The notes below the pieces were generated by a model that was given only the letters and a program-made list of their open reading frames with translations, did no database searches and had not been told where the DNA came from. DNA of 64,000 bases, from the NCBI GenBank assembly GCA_947579665.1, contig OX388343.1:105281657-105345656 (forward strand), in the 5' to 3' direction. Position 1 is the stretch's first letter. Every line of letters starts with the position of its first letter. Positions 1-13,400 of this stretch are shown one piece after another. The position numbers and the translations under genes were made by a program. The stretch comes from Sympetrum striolatum (lineage: Eukaryota; Arthropoda; Insecta; Odonata; Libellulidae).

Positions 1-176
1 ATGAGATGTTATCTGCAGAATTGCAACCTTTAGTGCCATCAGCTCTCTTTGGAAAGTCAGATGTCTTATTTGGAAATTTAGAAGACTTGCATCGGTTTCA
101 CTCAGAAGTATTTCTCAAAGATCTTGAAAACTGTATTTCAACCGTTGAATTAGTGGGATTATGCTTTGTTCAGAGG
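1..176 (+). CDS. MCF2L: RhoGEF exon a (DH domain, N-terminal part), 5'-truncated by window
   Basis: The open frame runs GAG ATG TTA at 3-11 and enters from outside the window, so the ATG at 6 is internal and not a start. The peptide contains KSDVLFGNLEDLHRFHSEVF, the first conserved helices of the DH domain, which contact the GTPase switch regions. It ends CAG AGG followed by donor GTAAGT at 177, phase 0. The next exon continues in the same frame. Confidence 0.93.
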
Positions 177-3100
177 GTAAGTAATATTACAACTTAATTA
201 AGCTATTATTCAAAATAAATTCTATCATGTCTGGCTGTACTACGTTCTAAAAGGAGAGTAAGAGAACTTCGAAAATATTTTGTGTGGAAATTGACGAAGT
301 TCTCTTATTCTCCTTTTATTACTCAAAATGTAAAAATATTCTTTTTGTAGAAGCTTATCAGTGAAGTATATTTGTTGAAATAATTTATTTAATTATTTAT
401 AATTTATTGTAAACATTTTTAAGCCTACGACAACATAGTTATGAAAATGTTTGTATATTAGGTGAGAAGATTATTATTAAAAATTGCTATGACTGTTCCA
501 CTCAAGGGATTACATATTTAGGAATAATTCTTGTTCATCTGTATACTCTGCAGAGAGAGGCATTTCATAGACTTTATAGCCATTACTGTCAAAACATCCC
601 ACGATCAGAAGCTTTACGCCATGCTGTTGGTGAGCAGAATCCATTCTTCATGGAATGTAGGCGTCGCCTTGGACACAAATTGCCTCTAGGAGCATACCTT
701 CTAAAACCAGTACAAAGGATTACTAAATATCAACTTCTTCTAAAGGTGAGTTCAATAAATGTGCTTTTCAGCTCTTATGACAAAGTTGATTAACATTTTG
801 TGAATTTGTGTATCAGAAATCAGATAAGTATTCCAAATCTTTGCTCTATTGCTTTTAATTGAAAGACATTCTCATTTTTTACTTTCTCCATATACAAAGT
901 ATAGAGAAAGTATTGTTTTCATGGAAAAATTTGACCTTGAGATTTCAACGGAAATACATGTTTTGGGGTCCCTAGAACACGTTTTAACCCTTTTCGGAAT
1001 GATGTCTGTGTGTATGTGTGCGTGTGTGTGTGTGTGTCTGTATGTGTGTGTGATAGTGGGTGCTCTAACGTGAAAAGTATTGGTCGTATCAATACCAAAC
1101 TTCATATATAGTACTGTGGTGTGTGCTGTCAGAGTTGATTAGTTTTTCAAGTAAATCAGTAAACCGGAAGTCGAGCTTCATTCATCAAAGCTCATTTCCG
1201 GTTTTCAAAATATCTCCATAAATATGATATATACCTATATTGTATTACTTATAAAAGTTTTAGATATAGTAATTTACTATAACTTTTGTATTTAACATAT
1301 TTTTTTATCACCGGTTGATTAGGAGTTATTCGTGAAATACTGATAAACCGGAAGAAGATGATTATGTACTTTGTGGGCGCTCTAACATGAAAACCATTCG
1401 TTGTATCAACACCAAATTTCATATATAGTAGTTTGGTTGGTGTCATTAGAGTTGTTTAGTTTTTGGAGTAAATCGATCAACCAGAAGTCGAGCTTCATTC
1501 TTCAAAGCTCATTTCCGGTTTTCAAAGTATCTCCATAAATATGATATTTAGGTATATACTATTATTTATAAACGTTTTAGAAAATGTAATTTACTATAAC
1601 TTTTGTATGAAACATATTTTTGTATCACAGATTGTTTAGGAGTTATTTATGAAATACTGATAAACCGGAAGTTGCTGATTGTGTACTTTGTGGGCTGTAT
1701 GGGCGAAAGGCCAATTTCATCGTTTTTTCATCGATCATGTCCCGAAAAACATTTTTTATAATGTTAGTGATGTCAAAGATAATAATATATATATTAAACA
1801 CTCAACTTCCAAGTTTAGACGGAATATAGAGTTCAAAATTACTGTCGTAGATAAATATTTACATCTTATATATGGAGAAAGTCATGTGCTGGCCACATCA
1901 GATTTTTATAATTTTTTCCGTGTTGAAAGAGATGGAATTTTATATCTTTGATAAACAAATGGTTGAATATTTTATATGAAAGAGCACACTCTTCTTTCTT
2001 ACTTAACTAAGGTTCAGAGACCCAATCCATTTTTCCTAAAAAATAGGAAAAGATTGAAATTAATTCAAGATTTGTTTTTTTTTGTAACAAAAACCCATTA
2101 TTTTGGTGACTCAAAAATGGTATTTTATTAGTTGAAACACTGTCAGACTTTTCTCATGTCTGTTCTTTCTTGGGAAGTGAATGCCTTAACATCAGAAATC
2201 ACTCCTTCACCCAACTTGAATGCCTTGTTTAAATCCTGACAACTGGCAATGGTTCATCATTCTGACCCAGATTTCTGAGTTGTCAGCATCAATATCTTGT
2301 ACTGACCTCAACACTGCTCAGTCAAATTTGTATGGTTGTGCTTATTTACTAGGTTTCATTAAATAATTTTGTTTGTATGCTAAAAGAAGATTTAAAGTCT
2401 GATATTCTTAAGTAAATGCATAAATGCAAATGCAAAAAAAAAACATTGTGAATACTCAGGAGATTTGGCAGTTGTGTGTGGGTTTAATGACAAAGCGACG
2501 AAAGCTCCTATCCCTAATGAATATATGTTGTCCTCTTCAGTTCATTGCCATGTTTTTGGTAAATTATAGTACATACTATCATATTATGATATATATGTAT
2601 TATAATGCTAATTCTATGTTATGTTATCACATTCATAAATTAATTTTTTAGGGCAACTTATTTCTATGAAATAATTTTTTGAATATTCTCATCTTATTAA
2701 TATTTAAAGCAATTTTTAAAATTAAGAAGTGGATCTTTGGATAATAAAATGAATTTAAGAATAGGACTTGCTTTTCATTCCTAAGGATGTGATGTAAAAC
2801 TGAGATAGAAGATTAAGTTTTCTTACTGTATTAGTAATGTTTATTGGTGAATGTGTCTCATTTCAAAGGATTTATTACGTCATACTGCTGAGAGTGGCTC
2901 TGATGCAGAAGAAGGAGAAAATATTGGACATGGCAAGGATCACTCTGAAATTCGTGAAGCACTGGATTGCATGTTAGCTGTACTGAAATGTGTTAATGAC
3001 AGCATGCACCAAATATCTATCACTGGGTTTTGGGTAAGGAAATGATTTATCTTCTCAATTTATATTTGCATTTGGTTTTGCCTTGTCTTCAGGGCTTCTA

Positions 3101-6100
3101 AGTGTTTCCTTTTCACAATTTGGAGGAATTATTATGTCTACTTATGATTTTGTATTGGAATATAGGGTGCAGTTTTGAAGTTCTCTTAAAAATCATAGAT
3201 TGAATGTTTATAATTTTACCTATTGGGGAAAAAAGCCTTCATAATTCTGCAAAAAGGTATCTTTTATATATCTATTATATATCTATTATATATCTATTAT
3301 ATATATAGTTGCTTCTCCGGATTCATTTATATTTCTATTATATATAGACGCTTCTCCGGATATACTTATATATATATATACACTGGGGATCAAAAGTCTA
3401 ACCATGTTCCACAAGTGCCACCGACTTGAAATTTTTACGACGTTATGGCCATGTCGTGTAACCTCCAGGAAAAAACCGACATTGAACCTCGGTGTCATGG
3501 GTTTGATTCCAGAAGGCCCCAAAGTCCCGATTTTCCCCATAAGATTACATGGCGGGGATTTTCGAAAATTTTTTTGAGACACTTCCCGGAAAAGTAGAGA
3601 TTTGAAATTCAAGGGATCGCTAGATGCTGTGCATATCAAAAGGAAACCATAAAGACATCTACGAATATTATCCTTGGTTCGATGCTAGGTCGGGGCAAAA
3701 ATCGGCCGTTTAAAATGCATTGTGGCGATTTTTAAGATTTTTTTTGGACCCTTTTCCGATGGCATAGAAACTTGAAATTCGGTATGAGGTTGGATATCAT
3801 TAAAGTATATCATAATCGAATTTTACATATTCGCTGATGGTCCTTGGTTCGATCCCAGAGGGACATTTAAATTCCTCAATGCATTTCTTATGGAGATAAC
3901 GGAAACAAATTTTAGGTACATCCCGGCATGCTATCGACTTCAAACTCTGCATGATAGAAGACCAAGTCTTAACAAATCAAACTATGCATTCACAGCTATC
4001 AATGTGTCCTGGGTTCGACACCAGGTGTCTCTGCAATCAGAAGTTGATCCGATTTTTAGGAATTATTTTGAAACCTTTTCCAATAATATAGAAACTTGAA
4101 ATTTGGCAGATAGATTGAGATGATTAATAACTTTCAGGAACATTTTTTAAATTTTAGAGGTCGTCCTTGGTTCGAGTCCCGAGAGCCATTTACATTCGTG
4201 AACATTAGAGCGTCTTTTGAGGCAGTTGTAGCCAATATTTCTGCTTGAATTTTCACACGTAATTAGAGATGGTGATCTTCTATTGTGTTTCATAGTAGGT
4301 TTACCAGTAAGACCCAGGTTCGATGCCAGACGATGAAATTTCAGCGAATTTTAAGAAAAAATTAAATCCTTTTTTTTTTCTTATGAGGACCGTCCCGATG
4401 TGATGCCGATATGAAATTAGTATTGCCGATCTGCTTGCAGTATGCAAGCTACATTTTACTTGTATTATATATAGATGCTTCTCCGGATTCATTCATATAG
4501 ATAGATAGATAGATTGGATACATATTCACAGGCTAAACCACAAGCGTCATCGACTTGAAATTTTTACAACCTATTGGCCATAACATTTAACCGCCAGAAA
4601 ATTGTGATTTTGAAGCTCAGTGTCGTAGGTTCAATTCCGGAGTGCCTTAAAGTCATGAATTTTCCCATTTGAATGCATTGCTTTGAATTTCGGGAATTTT
4701 TGAAAAATACTTCTTGGTTAGTTAGAGAATCTAAACTCATGGAGTCCATAGAAATGGTCATGATCTATCAAAAACCTTAATGACCTTCATGGAAAATACC
4801 CTTGGTTTGTTGCTAGGACGATGCAAAAATCTGCCCTTTAAAATACATTGAGGTAGTTTTTCATTATTTATTTTGATGCACTTATTGAAATGATAGGAAG
4901 TTCTTGCTTTGCTAGAAGATGTATATTAGGAATCAGTTTTAGAGAAACATTTAGATAATACCCTACTATTCCTGGGTTTGATGCCAGAGCACATTAAAAT
5001 TTCTCTCATAAGAAATATAAGGGAAAAGTAGGATGTAATTTGAGGCAGTTGCACCCAATATTTCTGCTTGAATTTTCACACATAGTTAGAGGTGTTGATC
5101 TTCTGTTGTGCTGCATAGAGAGTATTACCAGAAAGACCCGGGTTCGAAGCCAGGCGGGAAATATATGCCCCATTTAAAATGCATTGAGTTAATTTCATTA
5201 TTTGTTTTGATGTACACTCCTGGCCAAAATTAACGCTGCACCGGCCGTTAGAATAGCTAGGGAGGTGCTGCGTTAATTTTGGCCAGGAGTGTACTTATCG
5301 AAATAATAGGAAGTTCTTGCTTAGATAGAAGATGTATATTTAGACTCGGTTTAAGAAAAAAATTTAGATAAGACCATTCTGTTCCTGGGTTCGATGCCAG
5401 AGCACATTACAATTTCTCACATAAGGAATATGTGAAAAGTTGGGCGTCGTTTGAGGCAGTTGCAGCCAATATTTCTGCTTGAATTTTCACACATAGTTAA
5501 AGATTGTTATCTTCTGTTGTGCTTCATAGTAATTTCACCAGGAAGACCTGGGTTTGATGCCAGACGATTAAATTGCTGTGAATTTTAAGAATATTTTCAA
5601 TCATTTTTTTTTTAGGACTGTCCCAATATTATGCCGACATGAAATTAATTTCGTCGATCTGCTTGCTTGATACATTTTACTCATATGACTATACATATAT
5701 GTAGTAATTTGATAAAATATTAAGTTTTGCTTCTCCTTGAAAATATAAAATTTCAGATTGTGGAATCCAAAAAACATTAAGTAGTTTTCTAGTATCAAAG
5801 AGTATACTGAAATCAACATTATTAGAAGCTATATATTATATATATATATATATATAGGTCAGGTCAAATATTCTACTATTTAAAATGCATTGTGGTGATT
5901 TTTAAGATTTTTTTTTGAACCCCTTCCTGATAACATAGAAACTTTAAATTTGGCAGCTGAATAGAAATCATAAACACATATCATATTTGCTGTTTCCCTG
6001 ATGGTCCTTGGTTCGATCTGAGAGTGCTATTTACATTATTCTATGCATTTCAATGGGGATAACGAAGTCTTATTTTAGGAGCTTCCCAGTATTATATATA

Positions 6101-7444
6101 ATTCAAATTTTGATTTAAATAACTTTTATTTCTACCTTGGTATTATATGTATTCTCATCTTCCAAAAAATCCGGGGTTCGACTCTGGGTGTCTCTACTAT
6201 TTGAAACGTATGATGGGAATATCAAATTATTTATGATACATCGCTCTCTCACCTTTTCATCGCATTTACCGACAATACGCTTTACAAAGCCAAGCCTTTT
6301 ACTTGCTTTGCCGCAGATTTTTCGATTATGCGTGCTCCAATTTAAGTTATTAGTAATGTTGATCCCTAGTTATTCAACTGTATCTACTACTTTGATACTA
6401 ATTCCATTAATTTTGTACGGGTGATTTGGACGCAATTTTTTCTTTTCGAAGAAATTAACTACGGAGCATTTATCTACATTAATATCTAATTCCCATTTTT
6501 CGCACCACCTTTGGATGAGGACTAAATCGTTTGAGAGAGATGTCCGGTCTTCCTTGTTTGTTATTTCCCTATATATAACCGAGTCATCCGTAAATATCCT
6601 CACATTGCTAACTATCTTATCACTCAAGTCATTGATATAAATCTTCCTAAGGGGTAAATTGTCTCAGAATGTAGTGAATAAATGTTTAATTCATTAGTGA
6701 TGATGTCATATTAATTAATGGTTAACCTGGTTATTAAAATAAAATCAAATAAATATTTTCAAATAATTTTAATATTCAGTAAAAATTTGATATCCCTGAC
6801 CCCGAGTACATGGCTGATGAATTTGGAATATTGCGTTTAAAAAGTAAACTGTTAAAAAATAAAATAACAATTAATATACTAATGATAATTATTAATTATA
6901 TGAAATTTATGTAATATCTCTAAGAATTAAGGCAGAAACAAGGTCAAAAATGCAATATTTTACGTAAAGGTCTTTCATCTACCTGGCACTACGGCTAAGA
7001 AAAATTTGTTTAAATAATTAAACTTCCATTTCCGACCTGGCAAAAATGCATGGCTGGTTCAGAACATTCTAAAACTCAGCTACTATGAGAAGTAAGACGT
7101 AAAAAAGCACTAATTAAAAGTTATGGAATTTTAAAATTCACATGGGTCGATTCGACCCAGACGCGAGTTCTCGAGGGTTAAGCTACATCCCTGTAGAATA
7201 GGGAATTCAAAATCATAGAGGTCCCAGAAAATGTGCTCTTCTGTATTTATATCTACAAAACTGTCACAAAATGTGAGTTTGATGGCAGGTGGGTGCATAT
7301 TTCTCCAGTTTAAAATATAATTCGGCGATTTTTAAGAATTTTTTCAATCCCTCTTTTTTCTTTTGAGGACCATCTCGTTATGATATCGACTTGAAATTTG
7401 AATCATCAATATGCTTGCAGAATGCAAACAATTTATACTTGTGT

Positions 7445-7496
<52 letters not shown>

Positions 7497-10400
7497 CATG
7501 TGGTTAGTTTGTTTTTCTGTATACTGTCTCCTAAAAAAAGTTAAGCTTTTGTTATCCTGGAGAATTCTTTAATATCAGAGAGCACATAAGCCCTCATTTA
7601 AATATTTTTATGCAGGTATTTGATGAAAAATTTGCTCATTACTCCTTTTCTGGGGGAATCTCATTGATGAATTCTGTATTGTTCTCCTCTATTCTCTGAT
7701 CTGTCCATTTTAGATTTCAAAATATTATTGTAATCTGAAATTTTTATGTACTCTATTTTAGAGTATTTCTAGAAGCCAAGGTGAGCACAAAGATTAAGTT
7801 TTTTTGTTAGACTCCAGTGAAACATACATGAGAAGTTGAATGTGAGTTATTGTATGACTGCTGCTTTTTTCAGGGAAATCTTGCAGAACAAGGAGAATTG
7901 CTTCTGCAGGGTGAATTTGCAGTTTGGGCAGAAGGTGGTGCAAGGCGCAAGAGGGATCGCCTTCGGGATCTTCGCCTGAAGCCAATGAGGCGGTACCTCT
8001 TCCTCTATGAAAGATCTTTACTCTTTTGCAAGAAAGTGGGTGGTGGACGAAGGGGACCAAAGGATGAACCTACTTATCAGTTCAAAAGACATCTTGAGGT
8101 ACTGTTAAACTTTCTTAAACTTGCTTTTAGCAAAGAATTTTAGTTTCAGGCTACATTGAAAATGGGAACAAATAATTAATTCTTGAAAATGTATTTATTT
8201 AACCGTAATTTAATGCAGAATTAATTATTCAGTTGATGAATATTCCATGTTAAAGAAAGTTATTAATCATTCAGTTGATGAATATTCCTGTGAATGATTC
8301 CTAAAACTTATTTACATTGGTTAAAATTTGCGTCAATTTTCACTAAAAATCATAATTTCTTAACGTGAAAAGGAAGAAAATCGATATGAACTGACTTTAC
8401 TTCCAAAAGTCTGCGGTTTATTTTCATTTCGTGAAAAGGAAGCATTTTTGTCTTCTACTTTTCCTTTTTAAAGCATAAATCCTGCAAACATCAACTAAAA
8501 ATTTCTTCATTTCTAACCAAAAATCTCAATTTCTTTACGCAATGTATAATCTTTTTCATTGAATAACATCCTATTTTAAAGCAAAAATCCTGCAAATATC
8601 AATTAAAAATTTACTACGTCGAAAGAATTTTGCCTCATTTTTTCCTAAAAATATCAATTTAATTATGTGAAAATAAATCATTTTGGTCTATAATTATTCA
8701 TTTTTAAGGCAAAAATTTGTTTCATTCCTCACCAAAAAACTAATTATGCAAAATTAATCTTTTTTGTCAATAAGTATTATTTTTTAAAGAAAAAATCCTG
8801 CTGGTATTTATGAAATATTATTATTTTGATTGAAATTTGCTTCATTTAATACAAAAAATTTCTAATTCTTTACACGAATATTAATCAATTTTGTATATAA
8901 TTATTCATTTTTAAAGAAAAATTCCTTTGATTTCTGCATAAAAATTTATGAATTCAATCAAAATTTGCTTCATATTAACCAAAATTTTTAATTTCTTAAG
9001 GCAAATATTAACTACTTTTGTCAAAAATTATTCGTTTTAAAAGTTAAAATCCTGCGAGTCTCACCAAAAAATATAGTATATCTATTGTAATTTGATTAAT
9101 TTTATCAAAAAATTTGAATATCTTATGAAAAAATTAATTATTTTTGTCAATATGTTTTCCCTTTTTTAATAAAAAAATATCCTGCAAACCTAAAATTTTA
9201 TGATATTTATCGTAACTTTCTTAATTTTTAACCAAAAATATCAATTTGTTAATGTGAAAATAAATTATTCCCTATTAAAGAAAACTCCTCTGATTTCTGA
9301 TGAAAAGAGATAACAGGAACAACAATGAAGATTTTCTTTTATCAGAAAAGAAATTAATAAAGTTTGCTAGCTAACTTAATGTGAGATTGCCTTTTTTAGG
9401 AAAATTCCATGATTGTATTGTTTCAGATGTCTCGAATTGGGCTTACGGAAAGTGTCCGCGGCTGGAAAGGTGGTGGAGCAGATGAGCGAAAGTTCGAGGT
9501 GTGGGTGGAAGGAAGGAGAGAAGTGTACATTATTCAGGCAGCATCAAGAACTCAGAAGGAGGCTTGGGTGAGGGCTCTGAAGCGGCTCTTGCTCTCTCAG
9601 TTACATTTCTTGCGTGGAGAGAGCATGCGCAAGCATTCTGGAGCACACAATAATAACGTGATTTCAACTGTTGGTAGCAAGGATGCCATCACTGAAAGCA
9701 GCTTTGGAGAGGGTGATCAGAGGTAAGTTTTCAGTACAACGCAACATTCTGGTGTGCTCTTTTGTGTGTTAAATATATAAAAATATGATTTATATCTCAA
9801 TTCCAAATTCAAGAACAGCAAAGCAGAACGTCTAACTATTCACTTAAAGTTATATGATACTCAATTAAGAGAAAGGAGTATATGTAATATGGGAAAAATA
9901 CTCATCAATTACTATCCAAATATTTTGGAAAAATAACCCTCTGAAATGAAGAAAATGGCTCAATCTATCTATTCAGTGGAAATCTTAAAGTCTGCAAAGT
10001 TACCTGGTTATTTTGAGAAGCATATTTTCATTGGGCTTTGAGTTGTAAGCCATAAATGAGGTACCAGTTTCAATTGATTATCATTAGTCCCAAATGCTTA
10101 TGATTATTAGGGTATAATGCCATTGAAGCTTCACAAAAGTTAGGAGTTAATACCCTTAGGGCTTGCTTAAATAGCTACTTAAAGGTTTTACTATAAATAC
10201 CTATGTTAAGTCTCTTGCTGCAGAACATTTTAGGCTTATAATTAGTCTTATTTAGGTTTTACCGCTTGTTTTTTATTCCTCCATAATTTTTAGCAAAATA
10301 TTATTGATCCTTACGCAATTTCATCAAATGCCTTCCATATTCCTTTTTCACCTTCTCCTGTTTAATCATTAATACTCATTTTAGCTAAATGATTTTTAAT

Positions 10401-13400
10401 AACGCTATCAGGCTTATATTTTTTTATGAATAGAGTTTGATTTTTTTATGTTGAAGTAAATTTAATTTTACTTTCATTGCTACTTATTTATCGTTGCAGA
10501 CCTATACGACACACATTCTCCTGGGAGCACCATCCATCCGAGGAAGATACAGAGATGGATTCAGAGCTCACTCGACAGGTAGGCCAGACCTGGGAACATT
10601 ATTTAAATATCTTTATTTTTCTCCATAAGTGTCAATATATTTTTAAAGAAAAATTGCACCAAAATGGCTTTGATTATAGTTAGCAGTTTTCTGGATTTTA
10701 ATTTTTATCCATTTGTTATGTATGGTTGGTTAATCTGACTCAAATTTTAAACTTTTTAAATGGTTTAAAGTGTTGAATTTATTGGTTTCTCAGAATTTCA
10801 TGTGATAGGTTGTATATTTTCTTTTTTTATTTTACTTTGATTTTAAATGCTATTTTTCTGGTTTCTTGAATTCCAAAAGTTATTTCCGTATAATCCAGAA
10901 CACCAAGGTATCTTAAGATTACAAATGACAGTATGCTAAAATACTTTTTGAATGTTGTCGTGATAAATATTTTAGGTATAAAAAATTCATCCTTAATTTT
11001 ATATAATTTACTACAAGAATTTTGAAGCTTATTCTTATTCCGTGGAAATCATTTATTTGGCAATTCATATCAACTGTATTTGATACTTGTTATTCTTATT
11101 TATGTAATATAAACATCAAATTTGAAATTAATAACAAGTAATGTTTATTTATTGTTTGACAAAAAATATTTCTGGTATCTGTGGTTAAACAATGCAGTGC
11201 TTTCAAATACGCTGTTTTCTCTCACAAAATTGTTCAATTTTATTTTTATACAATGTTATATCATCAAAAGTAAATGGAAATTATGATCTTGCATATTTAT
11301 TTTTGAAAATATTTGGAAATATTATTTTTAAATCTCAATTATAATAAATTTTATTCTGAATATGTTGCTAATAAACAAAATTTTCTGTAAAAAGGTTCGC
11401 TTGTTGAGCTGTGATGGCGAGAGACGTGCTCGAAGGCTCACCGAAGGGGATGGAGAGGACGAAAGCGGTTGGTGGAGTTCGGATTGCAGTAACAGTGAAG
11501 ATGAAGAGGATCCCTTTCCTGAACCATCTGAGGTAAGTGATTTTTCATGCAGTGTTACTATTAACTTTATCTTTTCTTCCTCAGTTATGGATTTTGGTTT
11601 AGGAGTTTCCATGCAACTTTGGTTATCATTTTATTGTAAATCAGCTGACTTTGAAGTGTAATTTTTCTCATTATGTTTACTTTTTCTTTAGATATAGTTG
11701 ACTTGAACAGAATTTCTTTACTCAAATTTTCCTTTTTGCTTATGGTGTAACTTGAACATTCATCAATTTTTCAAGTCTGTTATTTGAATAATTATGTTGG
11801 TACTTCTATCTAACTACAAATATATTTTCGTGCCATAATTTTATAATTAGGTAAATTTTCAATTTTATTTGCACATTCAAGATATTTTAATTTGCAGTGA
11901 TTTACGATTATTAGCATAAGATCATTATTCTTTTGGTTGAATATGCATAATTTGTCTTATTTTAACTTTAGCAAGCCATGAACCATTATGTTATCAAATC
12001 ATATTCTGGTTGAATGTTGAATATTACAGATAGGAAACTCAGCCATCTGAATTCATATTTCTTATATAAAATGAATGCATCACTTGTGAAATCATCTTCT
12101 CTCATTGTTAAAATTCTGCTCTTTGTGCCAGCCTCAGTAGCCCCATGCATATCATCTGCCTTTGCGGATTTGAATTCTACCTGATAGCCCATTGGACAGA
12201 GAAAGAAATGCTCATCTGCATAGCATCCCATCTTGGAAAAGGTTTGTTATTTGGAGTTTAGAAATCCTGGGGAATTGTTATGCTGGATGTTTTACTTATC
12301 AGAAAAGTTTAAACTCTTCCATGATGATTCTATTTTAAGATTTAATTGGCAGTGAGTCAGTTGTGAAAAAATCAGCACATTGTGTCCAATAAAAAAGGTG
12401 ATGGATTCATGAAATTGTAAGGGCTAGCTTTGAATGAATGCATGGTTAAATGGTGACAATTTTAGATTATTTTTTGTTTAAGTTTCTACTTCATTTATAG
12501 TTAAGTAACATGAGGCTGTGCTTCAAAGTTAAAAGCCTACCTTAAGTCAAATTCAGCTTTGCCTTTTGTATGATGTTTTTGCCATGTAGCAAAGACAATT
12601 ACCATAGCCTTGAATACCTTTATCAAATTCTAGAAATTCTTACCTTAAATATTAAAGAAGTATCCAAGTAGTAGTTGACATCCACCGATTTTTCTTCTGG
12701 TATGAATTTCTTAGTTTGCGGAATTAAAGATAAGAATAAAAGGACTCGATTTAGTTGATTTATGTTCCTTTTATCCCTTTCATCTCTTCCCTTTTCACAT
12801 TCAATACTTCGGAAGTAGCTCCTACCAAAAAGTCCATTTTCATATCCAGTTAGAATGTATGAGTCTTTATTCAAAGAAGTTGTTCTTCTCAGAGTGCCTG
12901 AAACTTTTTCCTCAGGAGTATTTTCAAACATCAGTAGAAATGGGAATTGAAGCAAGTGTCATACTTCTATTTACTGAAATTTCTAGAAAATGAGACAGGC
13001 TGTGAATTTATGAAATCTCTGAGGTGAACCTAATCGGCTGTTAGCAATTTCATCTAATAATACTAGCAAATTTTTCAACAATACTTTCAATTAGAATTTT
13101 TACTGATGGGTCTGGCTGAAATCATCACCAATGCCATTGCAAAATCCATCATGAATTCTTGTACATATCTAAAAACATCCTCATTACTCAGTACCTCAAC
13201 ATACCTCAACACCATAACTCTTTCATTAATGGAATGAATTTATTTAAAAGTGCATCATTTCTAACTATTTAAATATTATTACCTTGTTGATTTATTTTCC
13301 TTATTTATTGGTCTGGAGGTATTTTCAGATCAATTGGTTCTAAAAATGAGTCAGCATCTTCAGTGCATTAATTTTTTTATGGAACATATTATCATTGCAC

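Larger units (their letters stand above)
881..1882. mobile_element. Non-autonomous inverted-repeat element in an intron
   Basis: ACTTTCTCCATATACA at 881-896 is matched 15 of 16 by the inverse complement at 1867-1882. The inside is non-coding: a GT microsatellite and two tandem copies of a 317-bp block. This fits a MITE or other non-autonomous DNA element. No convincing target-site duplication is visible, so the ends could be off by some bases. Confidence 0.6.

Noticed and set aside
6137..6424. 95-codon plus frame
   Set aside because: It lies antisense to the recognisable LINE reverse transcriptase fragment.
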